Shown here piece after piece: positions 37,590 to 46,500 of a stretch of DNA of 64,000 nt. The number at the start of each line of letters is the position of its first letter. The stretch's first letter is position 1. The notes under the pieces were generated by a model, which did not search any database, was not told the DNA's origin, and saw nothing but the letters and a program-made list of their open reading frames with translations. Source of the DNA: Paenibacillus phocaeensis (GTDB lineage Bacteria; Bacillota; Bacilli; Paenibacillales; Paenibacillaceae); assembly GCF_900021165.1 (NCBI RefSeq), contig NZ_FCOQ01000018.1, positions 73,993 through 137,992 of the forward strand, written 5' to 3'. The translations under genes and the position numbers were made by a program.

Positions 37590-38033
37590 GTGCGGGGGTT
37601 CTTGAGAGACTACGGCATCTACCTTGCCTGGCTGGTTGCGCTGGTGGCAACGGCCGGCAGCTTATATCTAAGCGAAGTGCTGCATTATGAGCCATGCCGG
37701 CTATGTTGGTTTCAGCGGATATTTATGTACCCGCAGGTTATTTTACTGGGGATTGCTGCGTACAAGAACGACCGTCAAATCATTCCGTACGTGCTGCCGC
37801 TCAGCGTCATCGGCGGTATGATCTCCATTTACCACTACAGCGAGCAGAAAATCCCCGCGTTAGCCAAGCTGCTTCCCTGCAAAGTAGGCGTGCCGTGCAA
37901 CGTGGATTATCTGGGACAAGGCTGGCTCGGTTTTATTACGATTCCGTTTATGGCGCTGGTCGCCTTCGTGTTGATCGTTTTGTTCTTGCTGGCGGCCCGG
38001 GGAACTAGAGAAGAAGAAACCGGTGATCGGTAA
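37590..38033 (+). CDS. bdbC: Disulfide bond formation protein, DsbB-like (BdbC-type)
   Basis: A 147-residue four-helix membrane protein that reoxidises BdbD with quinone. Helices at about 8-27, 38-56, 63-80 and 110-135; the two redox Cys pairs are EPCRLCWFQR and LPCKVGVPC. I choose GTG 37590, with GGAGG (37577-37581) 8 bases upstream; GTG 37575 in frame has no ribosome site. Followed by a terminator-like hairpin. Confidence 0.9.
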   Translation: MRGFLRDYGIYLAWLVALVATAGSLYLSEVLHYEPCRLCWFQRIFMYPQVILLGIAAYKNDRQIIPYVLPLSVIGGMISIYHYSEQKIPALAKLLPCKVGVPCNVDYLGQGWLGFITIPFMALVAFVLIVLFLLAARGTREEETGDR

Positions 38034-38058
38034 AGTGGTATAAGAAAATAAGAAATAG

Positions 38059-38094
38059 GGCGAGGCGGGGCACCTTAGGGGGCTTCGCCTTTTT
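38059..38094 (+). terminator. Terminator after bdbC
   Basis: GGCGAGGC (38059-38066) pairs with GCTTCGCC (38082-38089) with one G-U, then TTTTT. Confidence 0.75.
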
Positions 38095-38190
38095 GGTGCG
38101 CTCGTTGCCGGTATGCGGAACAGCAGAAATTGTCTTGCTTTGGCAACTTTTTGAGGGATGGTGCCGTCTGTGTATACGGGGGTGTTCCTA

Positions 38191-39096
38191 ATGACAAACA
38201 TGAGCTTAAAGATGAAATGGAAGAAAACGACGGGCTTGCTTGGGATGCTGCTGCTGGTCTTCTCGTTGGCAGCGTGTACCGGGAACGGTTCTGAGCCGGG
38301 GCTAAATACAGGCGGGGAAACGAACGAGAATCAGCCGGCGCCAGGCAACCATACACCGGATAATGAGGCAGGCGAGACGAAGCAGGGGACGGGGACATTC
38401 GTCGGGTTGATCGATAACCATTCGGCTGAGATTGAAGTGGACGGGACGCCAACTGCTTTTCAATTGGATGAAGCATTAAGTGAGGCGGCGCAAAACCTGG
38501 AGCAGGGGACGCCGGTATCTATCGAATACGTCGAACGGACGGTAGAGGGCGATGATTCGCTGAAACAGCTGGTTTTGACGAAGCTCGAGGCAACTTCTGC
38601 CGAGGGGACGACCGACTCCGGTACGACGTCGGAACTGCCGGCTGAGAAATCGCTGGAGGTTGAGCTGGAAGGCAAGAAGGAGATGCGAACCGCCACGCTT
38701 GCGAAGGGGGAGGGGTATGCGTTCTACATGTTCGACGGCTTCTCTTTTGATGCCAGCACCAACAAATTAACGATGGATTATGACCCGGGATATCATGTCG
38801 TGATCACCAAGCTGCCTTCCGGCTACGATGTCGAGGAATTGGCGAAGACAGCCAAAGAGGATTTATCCAAGATCGGCAAAGTCGAGCAGTGGTCGGGCGA
38901 CCAACTCTATGTAACGATGCGCGATGCCGAGCTGTTCCTGATCGCTCAAGGCGGAGGCCTGACTCAGGAATATATCGTCAAGAACATGGGCGGGCAGGGG
39001 TTTGCCTTCCTGATCAACATGCCGCAACGCGAAGCCTCGGAAGGTTTTGGTCCGATGGCATTCGCATCCATCAACACGACGGTGGTGACCGACTAA
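38191..39096 (+). CDS. Hypothetical secreted lipoprotein
   Basis: A 301-residue predicted lipoprotein. A basic N-terminus and hydrophobic core lead to the lipobox LAAC in FSLAACTGNGSE (Cys at about 29), followed by a low-complexity Gly/Asn/Glu/Pro linker. Two compact regions follow: about 75-140 (GTFVGLIDNHSAEIEVDGTPTAFQLD, a possible small beta-barrel) and about 165-301 (KEMRTATLAKGEGYAFYMFDGFSFD...), an alpha/beta domain I do not recognise. ATG 38191 has GGGGGTG upstream; an in-frame ATG at 38158 lacks a site. Function unknown; no operon partner. Confidence 0.8.
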   Translation: MTNMSLKMKWKKTTGLLGMLLLVFSLAACTGNGSEPGLNTGGETNENQPAPGNHTPDNEAGETKQGTGTFVGLIDNHSAEIEVDGTPTAFQLDEALSEAAQNLEQGTPVSIEYVERTVEGDDSLKQLVLTKLEATSAEGTTDSGTTSELPAEKSLEVELEGKKEMRTATLAKGEGYAFYMFDGFSFDASTNKLTMDYDPGYHVVITKLPSGYDVEELAKTAKEDLSKIGKVEQWSGDQLYVTMRDAELFLIAQGGGLTQEYIVKNMGGQGFAFLINMPQREASEGFGPMAFASINTTVVTD

Positions 39097-39188
39097 GATT
39101 GCTTATCGTTTCAAGGCGTAAATGCCGTTCGCGCAGAATGATTCTGTGGCGGGCGGCTTTTTATTGAGGAAGAGGGGGAAGGAGGGCC

Positions 39189-39371
39189 AAATGTTGCAGT
39201 TAGTGCAGCAATTTTTCTCTGAAGAATAGGGATCAGGCGGAAATGTTGCATTTTGTACAACAAAATTGAGCTTGGCAGGGAGAATCACCCGAAAATGGTG
39301 CATAAATTACAACATTTTATGGTTTTGGAGCGATATAGGGCCTGAAATGTTGCAGGAATTGCAGCATTTTG
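39189..39371 (+). repeat. Array A: four diverged 52-base repeats with palindromic core
   Basis: Each unit is AAATGTTGCA-N5-TRCARCATTTT or a close variant. The TGCA of the left arm is at 39195, 39247, 39299 and 39351: spacing is exactly 52 bases three times. Spacers of about 25 bases are only weakly alike (AGGG and a preceding GAAATG are shared). The units are too diverged and too short to be a CRISPR array. Confidence 0.88.
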
Positions 39372-39424
39372 GCTTCGGCAAGAGTTGCCGGGATCGTCTA
39401 GCAGTTGGTTAACGACCGCTCGCC

Positions 39425-39790
39425 AGAAAGCACCAACAAGTCAGCACCCACCAGCGCACCAGCACACCAGCATACCAGTAGCATCAGTAGAACCAATAGT
39501 AACAATAGCAGCATGAGTATATATTTGAACCGATGCATCAGCACCAAAACACCGGTACCAGCACACTGGCACCAACAACAGTAGTAGCACCAGCAGTAAC
39601 AATAGCACCAATAGTAACAGCACCAGCGCGAGTAAATTTGCACCGACGCAACAGCAACGACGCATCAGCACCGATGCAACAGCACCAACGCAACAGCACC
39701 AACGCAACAGCACCAACGCATCAGCACCAAAACACCTCAGCACCAGCACCAGAAGTATCAGTTACAACACCACCAGCATTCCACCAACAC
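39425..39790 (+). repeat. CA-rich degenerate minisatellite
   Basis: About 365 bases dominated by CACCA, CAGCACC and AACAAT words, poor in T and G on the plus strand. It contains three perfect tandem copies of the 14-mer GCAACAGCACCAAC (39676-39717) and a partial fourth. No protein reading frame is convincing. Confidence 0.85.
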
Positions 39791-39865
39791 TAACATCTCC
39801 GCCCCTTTTTACCTTCCAACGAGCAGCACTCTTCCCGCCCCAAGATGCACTGACTCACCAACTCC

Positions 39866-40762
39866 TCAAGAAGTATATTGCTTGCGGAACTCGCGCGGCG
39901 AGCAGCCATTCTTCAGCGCAAACCGATTTGAGAAGTAGGGAGTACTGTTGAAGCCAACGTAAGCGGCGATGTCCGCGATCGGCCACTCCGTCTTCAGCAG
40001 CAGCAGCTTGGCCTGCTCCAGCCGGTAATGCAGCAGATAGTCGTTAGGCGTCATGCCGTACACCTGCTTCATGCAGCGCGTGATGTAATTGTAGTGGTAA
40101 TGCAATGCGCCGGCCATCTGCCCGCTGTTCAGTTCGGAGCGGTAGTGGCTTTTGATATAAGCTTCGGCCTTCTCCGCGACGATAACCACCGGGGAGGCGT
40201 GGGATTCCAACTGCCGGAGGTCCATTGCGCGGAGCAGTTCTTCGAACTGCTGCTGCCGATTCCAAAATGCCCGGGATTGGCGCTCCCCGAGACTTGCCAG
40301 CAACTGGCGAAATAAGCGGAACGTCTGCTCGGGAGAGGGCAGATCCCATGACTTGGGCAACTGGAGGGAATACGGCGAAGCCAGGAAACGGCCGTAATGG
40401 TCGTCCGCATCAGGATAGCGATGGTCCGCTTCCTCTGCCGGAAGCTGCTGCCACGCGCAAACGGTATGGAAGTGCAGCCAATAGAAGGACGTAGTCTCCT
40501 CGCACGGCTTGACTGCGTAATGATGCCGATCGGGCAGCAACAGCAGCGACTGGCCGGCTCCCAGGCCCCAGGTCTGCCCCTCCTCACCGATAAATAACGC
40601 GCCGGACTCCACTACGACCCAGTCAAAGATTCCGATGTTGCGCCGATTGGGATGCTCGTCTCCGGGCTGATACACGCTGTGCCCGCACTCGAGAAAATAA
40701 GGCAAGGGCGGGGCTGTAATCTGCACCAGGTCCGTTGGTTTTGGCAAGATATTCGTCTCCAA
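39866..40762 (-). CDS. AraC family transcriptional regulator
   Basis: A 298-residue regulator: N-terminal cupin-like domain (about 20-165, with GHSVYQPGDEHPNRRNIGIFDWVVVESG and LLLLPDRHHYAV) and C-terminal double HTH (about 195-298: LNSGQMAGALHYHYNYITRCMKQVYGMTP and WPIADIAAYVGFNSTPYFSNRFALKNGCSPREFRK). It is divergent from the GH127 gene, with about 115 bases between starts, so regulation of that hydrolase in response to an arabino-sugar is the likely job (inference). A TATAAT for this gene lies on the minus strand in the gap. Confidence 0.9.
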   Translation of the reverse strand: METNILPKPTDLVQITAPPLPYFLECGHSVYQPGDEHPNRRNIGIFDWVVVESGALFIGEEGQTWGLGAGQSLLLLPDRHHYAVKPCEETTSFYWLHFHTVCAWQQLPAEEADHRYPDADDHYGRFLASPYSLQLPKSWDLPSPEQTFRLFRQLLASLGERQSRAFWNRQQQFEELLRAMDLRQLESHASPVVIVAEKAEAYIKSHYRSELNSGQMAGALHYHYNYITRCMKQVYGMTPNDYLLHYRLEQAKLLLLKTEWPIADIAAYVGFNSTPYFSNRFALKNGCSPREFRKQYTS

Positions 40763-40791
40763 TCCGAGTGTGAAATATTATAACTTTGAGG

Positions 40792-40820
40792 TTGCTGTAG
40801 TTCGTTTTTTGTCTTAAATA
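40792..40820 (+). promoter_or_regulatory. Candidate promoter of the GH127 gene
   Basis: TTGCTG (40792-40797), 17 bases, TAAATA (40815-40820); the weak -10 fits activator-dependent expression. Confidence 0.5.
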
Positions 40821-40879
40821 TATGAGATAAAATGAGAATTGTCAGTATGATTTTTCAAAAAAAAGGAGGACGTTATTCG

Positions 40880-42853
40880 ATGGGCTTGGCCGGGCAAATG
40901 ATGCGTTCCGAGCGCGTCGCGCTGAATCGGGTACGAATTCGCGACGATTTTTGGAGTTATTATATCGAGCTGGTTAGAGATGTGGTCGTCCCGTATCAAT
41001 GGGAGGCCTTAAACGACCGGGTACCCGGGGCGGAACGCAGCGGCGCCGTGCGTAATTTTCAAATCGCTGCGGGCTTGGCGCAAGGTGATTTTTACGGGAT
41101 GGTGTTTCAGGACAGCGATTTGGCCAAATGGCTGGAAGCGGCAGCTTATCTTTTGGAAGCGGATGCAAACCCGGAGCTGGAGGCGATGGCCGACGGGCTG
41201 ATTGATACGATCGCTCTGGCTCAACGGGAGGATGGTTATTTAAATACGTATTTTATCCTGAAGGAACCGGACAAGCGCTGGACGAATCTGACCGAATGCC
41301 ACGAGCTGTATTGTGCAGGACATTTGATCGAAGCGGGAGTCGCCTATTACCGGGCCACGGGAAAAAGAAAGCTGCTGGACGTGGTTGCCAAGTTCGCAGA
41401 TTACATCGACAGCGTGTTTGGCGCCGAGGCCGGCAAGCTGCCCGGTTACGATGGCCATCAGGAAATCGAGCTGGCGCTCGTCAAGCTGTACGAGGTCACC
41501 GGACAAGAGCGGTATTTGCGCTTAAGCCGTTATTTTCTCGATCAGCGGGGTCAGCAGCCTTCCTTCTTCGAGGAGGAGCTCCAACGACGGGGCGGCAAGA
41601 CGCACTGGGCAGGGAGTGCCAAACACATCGATCACGCTTACCATCAGGCGCATCTTCCGGTGCGAGAGCAGGAGACCGCTGTGGGTCATGCCGTTCGGCT
41701 GTTGTACATGTTAACCGGAATGGCCGATGTAGCGGCATTGACCGGGGATGAGTCGCTGCTTGCGGCCTGCTGCAAGCTGTGGGACAACATCGTCGGCAAG
41801 CAGATGTACATTACCGGCGGGGTGGGTTCGATGCCGCAGGGCGAGGCGTTTTCGTTCGATTACGATCTGCCGAATGACACGGTATATGCGGAAACCTGCG
41901 CCTCGATCGGGTTGATTTTCTTCGCCCAGCGGATGCTGCGGATTTCGCCGGAATCCAGATACGCCGACGTGATGGAGCGTGCCTTGTACAATACGGTTGT
42001 CGGCGGAATGGCCCGGGACGGCAAGCATTTCTTCTACGTGAACCCGCTGGAGGTGGATCCGAAAGCTTGCGGAGGCGCGAATCACAAGGTGGACCATGTC
42101 AAGCCGGTCCGTCAGGAATGGTTCGGCTGCGCCTGCTGTCCGCCGAATATCGCCCGGCTGCTGGCTTCCTTGGGCGAATACATTTATTCAGTCCAAGGCG
42201 ACACGGTATATGCGCATCTCTATATCGGCGGAGAAGCTGAACTAGAGACCCGCGGCGGCAAAGTGAAGTTGACGCAAACGACGGATTACCCATGGGACGG
42301 CAGCGTACGTTTCGAAGTGGAGCCGGAAGGAGAAGGCCGGTTTACGCTGGCGCTGCGGCTGCCGGATTGGTGCCCGGAGGCGGGACTGAAGGTGAATGGG
42401 GAGGTCGTGGCGCTGGATCCTGCTTCGATTCAGGACGGATATATCCGGCTGCAGCGACAATGGAGTACGGGAGACCTCGTGGAGCTCAAGCTGGCGATGC
42501 CGGTAGAGCGCATGTATAGCCATCCGCTTGTCCGGGCAAACGCCGGAAAGGTAGCGCTGCAGCGCGGACCGCTTGTCTACTGTCTGGAGCAGGCGGATAA
42601 CGGCGCGAACCTGCACGAGCTGGTGTTGCCGAGGGAGGCGGAACTTCGCGCCGAGCGCGAAGCCGGCCTGCTGGGCGGCGTCGTCACAGTGCAAGCCGAG
42701 GCCATCCGGCTTACCGGACCGGATTGGGAAAGCGAGTTATACAGACCCTCAGCCCCCCGGATCGAGGAGCCGGCGATGGTCAAGTTCATTCCTTATTACG
42801 CCTGGGCCAACCGCGGTGAAGGTGAAATGACGGTCTGGGTGCGCGAGCGCTGA
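40880..42853 (+). CDS. GH127 beta-L-arabinofuranosidase
   Basis: A 657-residue family 127 glycoside hydrolase without a signal peptide, so it acts in the cytoplasm on imported arabino-oligosaccharides or glycopeptides. The N-terminus shows VRIRDDFWSYYIELVRDVVVPYQWEALNDR, then the alpha/alpha barrel. The zinc/nucleophile site known from HypBA1 is visible as Glu338-Thr-Cys340 (YAETCASIG) and Cys419-Cys420 in FGCACCPPNIARLLASLG. The last third is beta-rich. I choose ATG 40880, with AAGGAGG (40863-40869) upstream; ATG 40832 in frame has none. No transporter is adjacent. Confidence 0.93.
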   Translation: MGLAGQMMRSERVALNRVRIRDDFWSYYIELVRDVVVPYQWEALNDRVPGAERSGAVRNFQIAAGLAQGDFYGMVFQDSDLAKWLEAAAYLLEADANPELEAMADGLIDTIALAQREDGYLNTYFILKEPDKRWTNLTECHELYCAGHLIEAGVAYYRATGKRKLLDVVAKFADYIDSVFGAEAGKLPGYDGHQEIELALVKLYEVTGQERYLRLSRYFLDQRGQQPSFFEEELQRRGGKTHWAGSAKHIDHAYHQAHLPVREQETAVGHAVRLLYMLTGMADVAALTGDESLLAACCKLWDNIVGKQMYITGGVGSMPQGEAFSFDYDLPNDTVYAETCASIGLIFFAQRMLRISPESRYADVMERALYNTVVGGMARDGKHFFYVNPLEVDPKACGGANHKVDHVKPVRQEWFGCACCPPNIARLLASLGEYIYSVQGDTVYAHLYIGGEAELETRGGKVKLTQTTDYPWDGSVRFEVEPEGEGRFTLALRLPDWCPEAGLKVNGEVVALDPASIQDGYIRLQRQWSTGDLVELKLAMPVERMYSHPLVRANAGKVALQRGPLVYCLEQADNGANLHELVLPREAELRAEREAGLLGGVVTVQAEAIRLTGPDWESELYRPSAPRIEEPAMVKFIPYYAWANRGEGEMTVWVRER

Positions 42854-42904
42854 TCGAATAAGCGTCCGGCTCCAATCGGGACAGCCGGCGCGAGCTCCGG
42901 CACC

Positions 42905-43437
42905 TTACTGAACCTTCCATAGGCGGGTCCGCACGTATACGACTAAGGCGACCAGATTCCATACGACACAGGCGAGCGGCTTATTGGCGCAGAAGGCGCG
43001 CCACCCCTCCAGAAACTCCGCGGTGAATTGGGTCCGCGGGGTTTCTTTTTCCTCGTCCGCATTCAGCTTCATAAACAACCCCATGCAGATGAAATAACAG
43101 GCCGATGTGAGGAGCAATCCGTCAGAGATGTCGGGCAACATCAGGATCAATCCGGACAAGGCGGGTCCCATGATGCCGACGAAGGTCTCCGCGAAGCTTA
43201 GCTTGGCATTGGCTGCCGTCAGCTCACGGTTCGGGACGCTCAGCTTGATGAGGCTGATCTCGGCGTTGAAGTATCCATAATTGAACGTCATCAGCATAAA
43301 GCCAATCGCATAGTAGACCGGCAGGTTATGAACCCCGCTCCGAAACAGGAAAGCAAAGGCCAGGAGCAAAATCGCCTGCAGCCCGATGGCGTACGCGCTA
43401 AAAAACGGAAGAGTTCGGCGGTTAAATTTTATCTTTT
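42905..43437 (-). pseudogene. Internal fragment of an MFS-type transporter
   Basis: The minus-strand frame encodes about four hydrophobic helices (LLLAFAFLFRSGVHNLP-VYYAIGFMLM, FVGIMGPALSGLILMLPD, GLLLTSACYFICMGLFMKL, PLACVVWNLVALVVYV), the pattern of helices 3-7 of a 12-helix MFS exporter with the central loop NADEEKETPRTQFTAEFLEGWRAF. It is cut at both ends: an in-frame TAA stands just upstream of KKIKFNRRTLPFF with no start codon at the beginning of a transporter, and the protein stops early in helix 7 (RTRLWKVQ). An ATG at 43369 opens 154 residues. I read it as a decayed gene. Confidence 0.75.
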
Positions 43438-43547
43438 TTTAGGTTCCGACAAGCTGCCGAGATCCCGCCCCAAAGCAGTGACATGAGCCTACACGCCCGC
43501 ATATGATACCGCAGATGTTCATCTTTTGGCAAAGGAGAGGGCGGCTC

Positions 43548-46500
43548 TTGAAGAGACGAAAGCCAACAAAAGCAAACAGACCGCGGAAAACGCTCTATTT
43601 TGTAGATAACCCGGATATTAATGAATTAACGCTGTTGGAGGAACGAAAGAACTCGTCGCCATCCGGGGACGGGGAGCTCCGGCTGCATGAAATCGCAATG
43701 CCCGCGCTGCCGGAACAAGACGAAGAGCGCGCGACCTCAGCGCCGGGGGCAGAGCCGGAGCACGAGAAGGTTGACGTAAATCGGGCGCTGCAGGATCTGT
43801 TAGTTGAGAAAACCGCTCCGCAGCAAGAACAAGGCATCATTTATACCGACGATATCATTGATGAGGCGGTGACCCGGGAGAAAATCGCTCCATTCACCAT
43901 CGACGCTTCGCGGATGAGGCGAGGCACGATCGACACCGCCTGGATCGCCGATTATGCCGTGGAGACGATCAAGCTGGCCGACCGGTCGGTAACTTCCTCC
44001 AAAATCGCTCCTTCCTCGGTGAACGGCAGCCATTTGGTGGACGGCTCGATCGAGGGACGTGCAATTCGGGAGCACTCCATTGGCGGGGAGAAACTGGTGG
44101 ACGGCAGCATTACACCGGAGAAGCTGGCCGACCGGGCGATCACCGGGGAGAAGTTGGCAGAGGGGACGGTGGAGAGCCGCCATTTGGCAGAATGGATCGT
44201 CACGGCCGATCTGCTTCAAGATCATGCCGTCACGGGGGATAAAATTCACAGCGGAGCCGTGAATGCGCATCACCTGGCAAACGGGGCGGTCGACACCTCC
44301 AAGCTGGGAGAGGCTGCGGTGACGACGTCGAAGCTGCGCGACAGCTCCGTGACGGGGGAGAAGCTGGCGGAAGGAGCGGTGGAAAGCCGCCATCTGGCGG
44401 ATCAGACTATTATGTCCCATCACTTGACGCCGGGACTGATCGGTCAAGAGCTGCTGGCTTGGTCCAGTGTTGGTGCGGAGCAACTGCAGGAGGGGATCGT
44501 CACGTCAGCTCACTTGAGCGGGGCGGTGGTAGAATCCCGCCATCTTGCACAAGGCGCGGTAGGTAGTGAACATGTTCAGCCGGGCAGTATTGGACAGGAG
44601 CATATCGCCGACACGGAGATCAAAGCCCGGCATCTCGCCGATAAGTCGATCCCCTCCACGAAGCTCGCCGACCAGTCGGTGGGGACCTTGCAGATCGTCG
44701 AGCAGGCGGTGACCTCCTCCAAAATCGCTGATCAAAGCGTGCTGCCGGGGAAAGTTGCCGATGAAGCTATATTGACCCGGCACCTGGCCAAAGGCGCTGT
44801 CCAATCGACGCAGCTTGCCCGAGGGGCGGTTACGAGCCAACATCTGACCGAAGGGGCGGTGCATAGCGGTCACCTAGCTCTGGAAGCCGTGCAGGAATGG
44901 CATTTGGCCGATTCCGCAGTGACCCGGGAGAAGCTGGCGTTCGCAGAGGTGATCGCGGAACATCTGGCCGAGGAAGCCGTTGGAGCGGATCATCTGCAGC
45001 CGGAGAGCGTCACGGCCGAGAAATTGGCTAAAGGCAGCGTGACGGCTTGGGCCATCGCACCGGGGGCGGTGACGGAAGCCGCCATCGCCGCACAGCAAAT
45101 TACGGCGGAACATTTGGGCCCCGGCATCGTACAGACCCGGCATTTGGCGGAGGGCTCCATTACCCGCAGCCAGATCGGAGCCGGCGCCGTTCGTGAGGAG
45201 CATCTGGGCGTTGGCGTCGTCTTCTCGCCGCATCTCCAGGATCATGTGGTCACCAGCTTGAAGCTGTCGCCGGAATGCGTAACGACGGATAAGCTTGGCG
45301 ATCTGGCGGTAACCGCCGCGAAGCTGGCGGAGAGCAGCGTGACCGGGCCAAAACTGGCGGCGCAAGCGGTGGACGCCGGGCATTTGGCACCCGGTGCCGT
45401 CGGGGCCGAAGCGCTGGCCGCCGGCTCCGTGCAGGCGAGTCATTTGGCTGCCGGCGCGGTGGGCGGTGCCCATTTGGCCGAAGGCAGCGTGACCGATCGC
45501 CACCTCGGCGTGGCCGTGATCGGCTCTTACCACATTGCTGCGGAAACGATCAGCGCCGCCCACATGACGCCCGCTCTGCGCCAAAGCGGTCTGCTGCCCG
45601 CCGCCGGAGTCGATGGGGAAGCGCTGCAGTCGGCCTCCATCACGAGCCGTCATCTGCAAGCTGGCGCGGTTGGCGCCGAAGCGTTGGGCGAGCAGGCGGT
45701 CGGCAGCGTTCATCTCCAGGCGGGATCGGTGCAGAGCGGACATCTGGCGGAAACGTCCGTCCAAAGCCAGCACCTGGTTGAAGGTGCGGTTCAGAGCAAG
45801 CATGTGGCCGAGGGCAGCATTACGTCCCAGCAGCTTGGGGAGGCGGCGATCGAGTCCCGCCATCTTGCTCCCAAGGCCGTAAATGTAGGGCATTTGTCCG
45901 CTGAACTGCAGCAGCGCGGCCTGTTGCCCGCCGCCGGCATTAGCGGGGAGGTTCTGCAGCCGGCGTCCATTACGAACCGACATTTGCAAGTCGGCGCGGT
46001 GAACGCCATCGCCCTGGGCGAGCAGGCGGTCAGCAGCGGCCATTTGCAGAGCGGTTCCGTGTACAATCGCCATCTGGCGGATGCCTCCGTCCAAAGCCGG
46101 AATCTAGATGAGGGTGCGGTGCAAGGTGAACATTTGGCTGAAGGCAGCGTCAACTCCCGACACCTTGGAGAGGCGGTGGTTGGGTCCCGCCATCTTGCCC
46201 TGAAGGCCGTAAATGCAGGGCATTTGTCCGCTGAACTGCAGCAGCACGGTCTGTTGCCTGCCGAGGGTATCGGCGGCGAGGATCTGCAGTCCGCCTCCAT
46301 TACCAGCCGTCATCTGCAAGCCGGCGCGGTGAACGCCATCGCCCTGGGTGAACAAGTGGTCGGCAGCGGACATCTACGGGGCGGTTCGGTGCAGAACCGG
46401 CATCTCGCAGACGCGTCCGTCCAAGGCCGAAATCTAAGCCAAGGCGTAGTGCAGGGTGAGCATTTGGCCGAAGGCAGCGTTGGCCCTCGTCAACTCGGGG

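Larger units (their letters stand above)
39097..39865. other. Gene-free 769-base interval rich in repeats
   Basis: No convincing gene is present. The first part holds four TGCA-centred palindromes with a 52-base period (39189-39371); the second part (about 39425-39790) is a CA-rich low-complexity block. Short open frames on both strands (up to 102 codons) have extreme composition and no good ribosome sites. Confidence 0.75.

Noticed and set aside
39189..39371. CRISPR array
   Set aside because: Repeats (about 27 bases) and spacers (about 25 bases) look superficially similar in layout, but the repeats differ at many positions, the number is only four, and no cas genes are present.
39398..39793. 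Small proteins (81-102 codons) in the CA-rich block, both strands
   Set aside because: Composition is extreme (Leu/Val/Cys on one strand, Thr/Gln/His on the other), there is no good ribosome site, and it follows from the repeat.
44874..46094. 406-codon minus-strand open frame inside the decapeptide-repeat gene
   Set aside because: It is the mirror of the 30-base repeat, which keeps the antisense frame open. It has no ribosome site and the plus-strand protein is the regular one.
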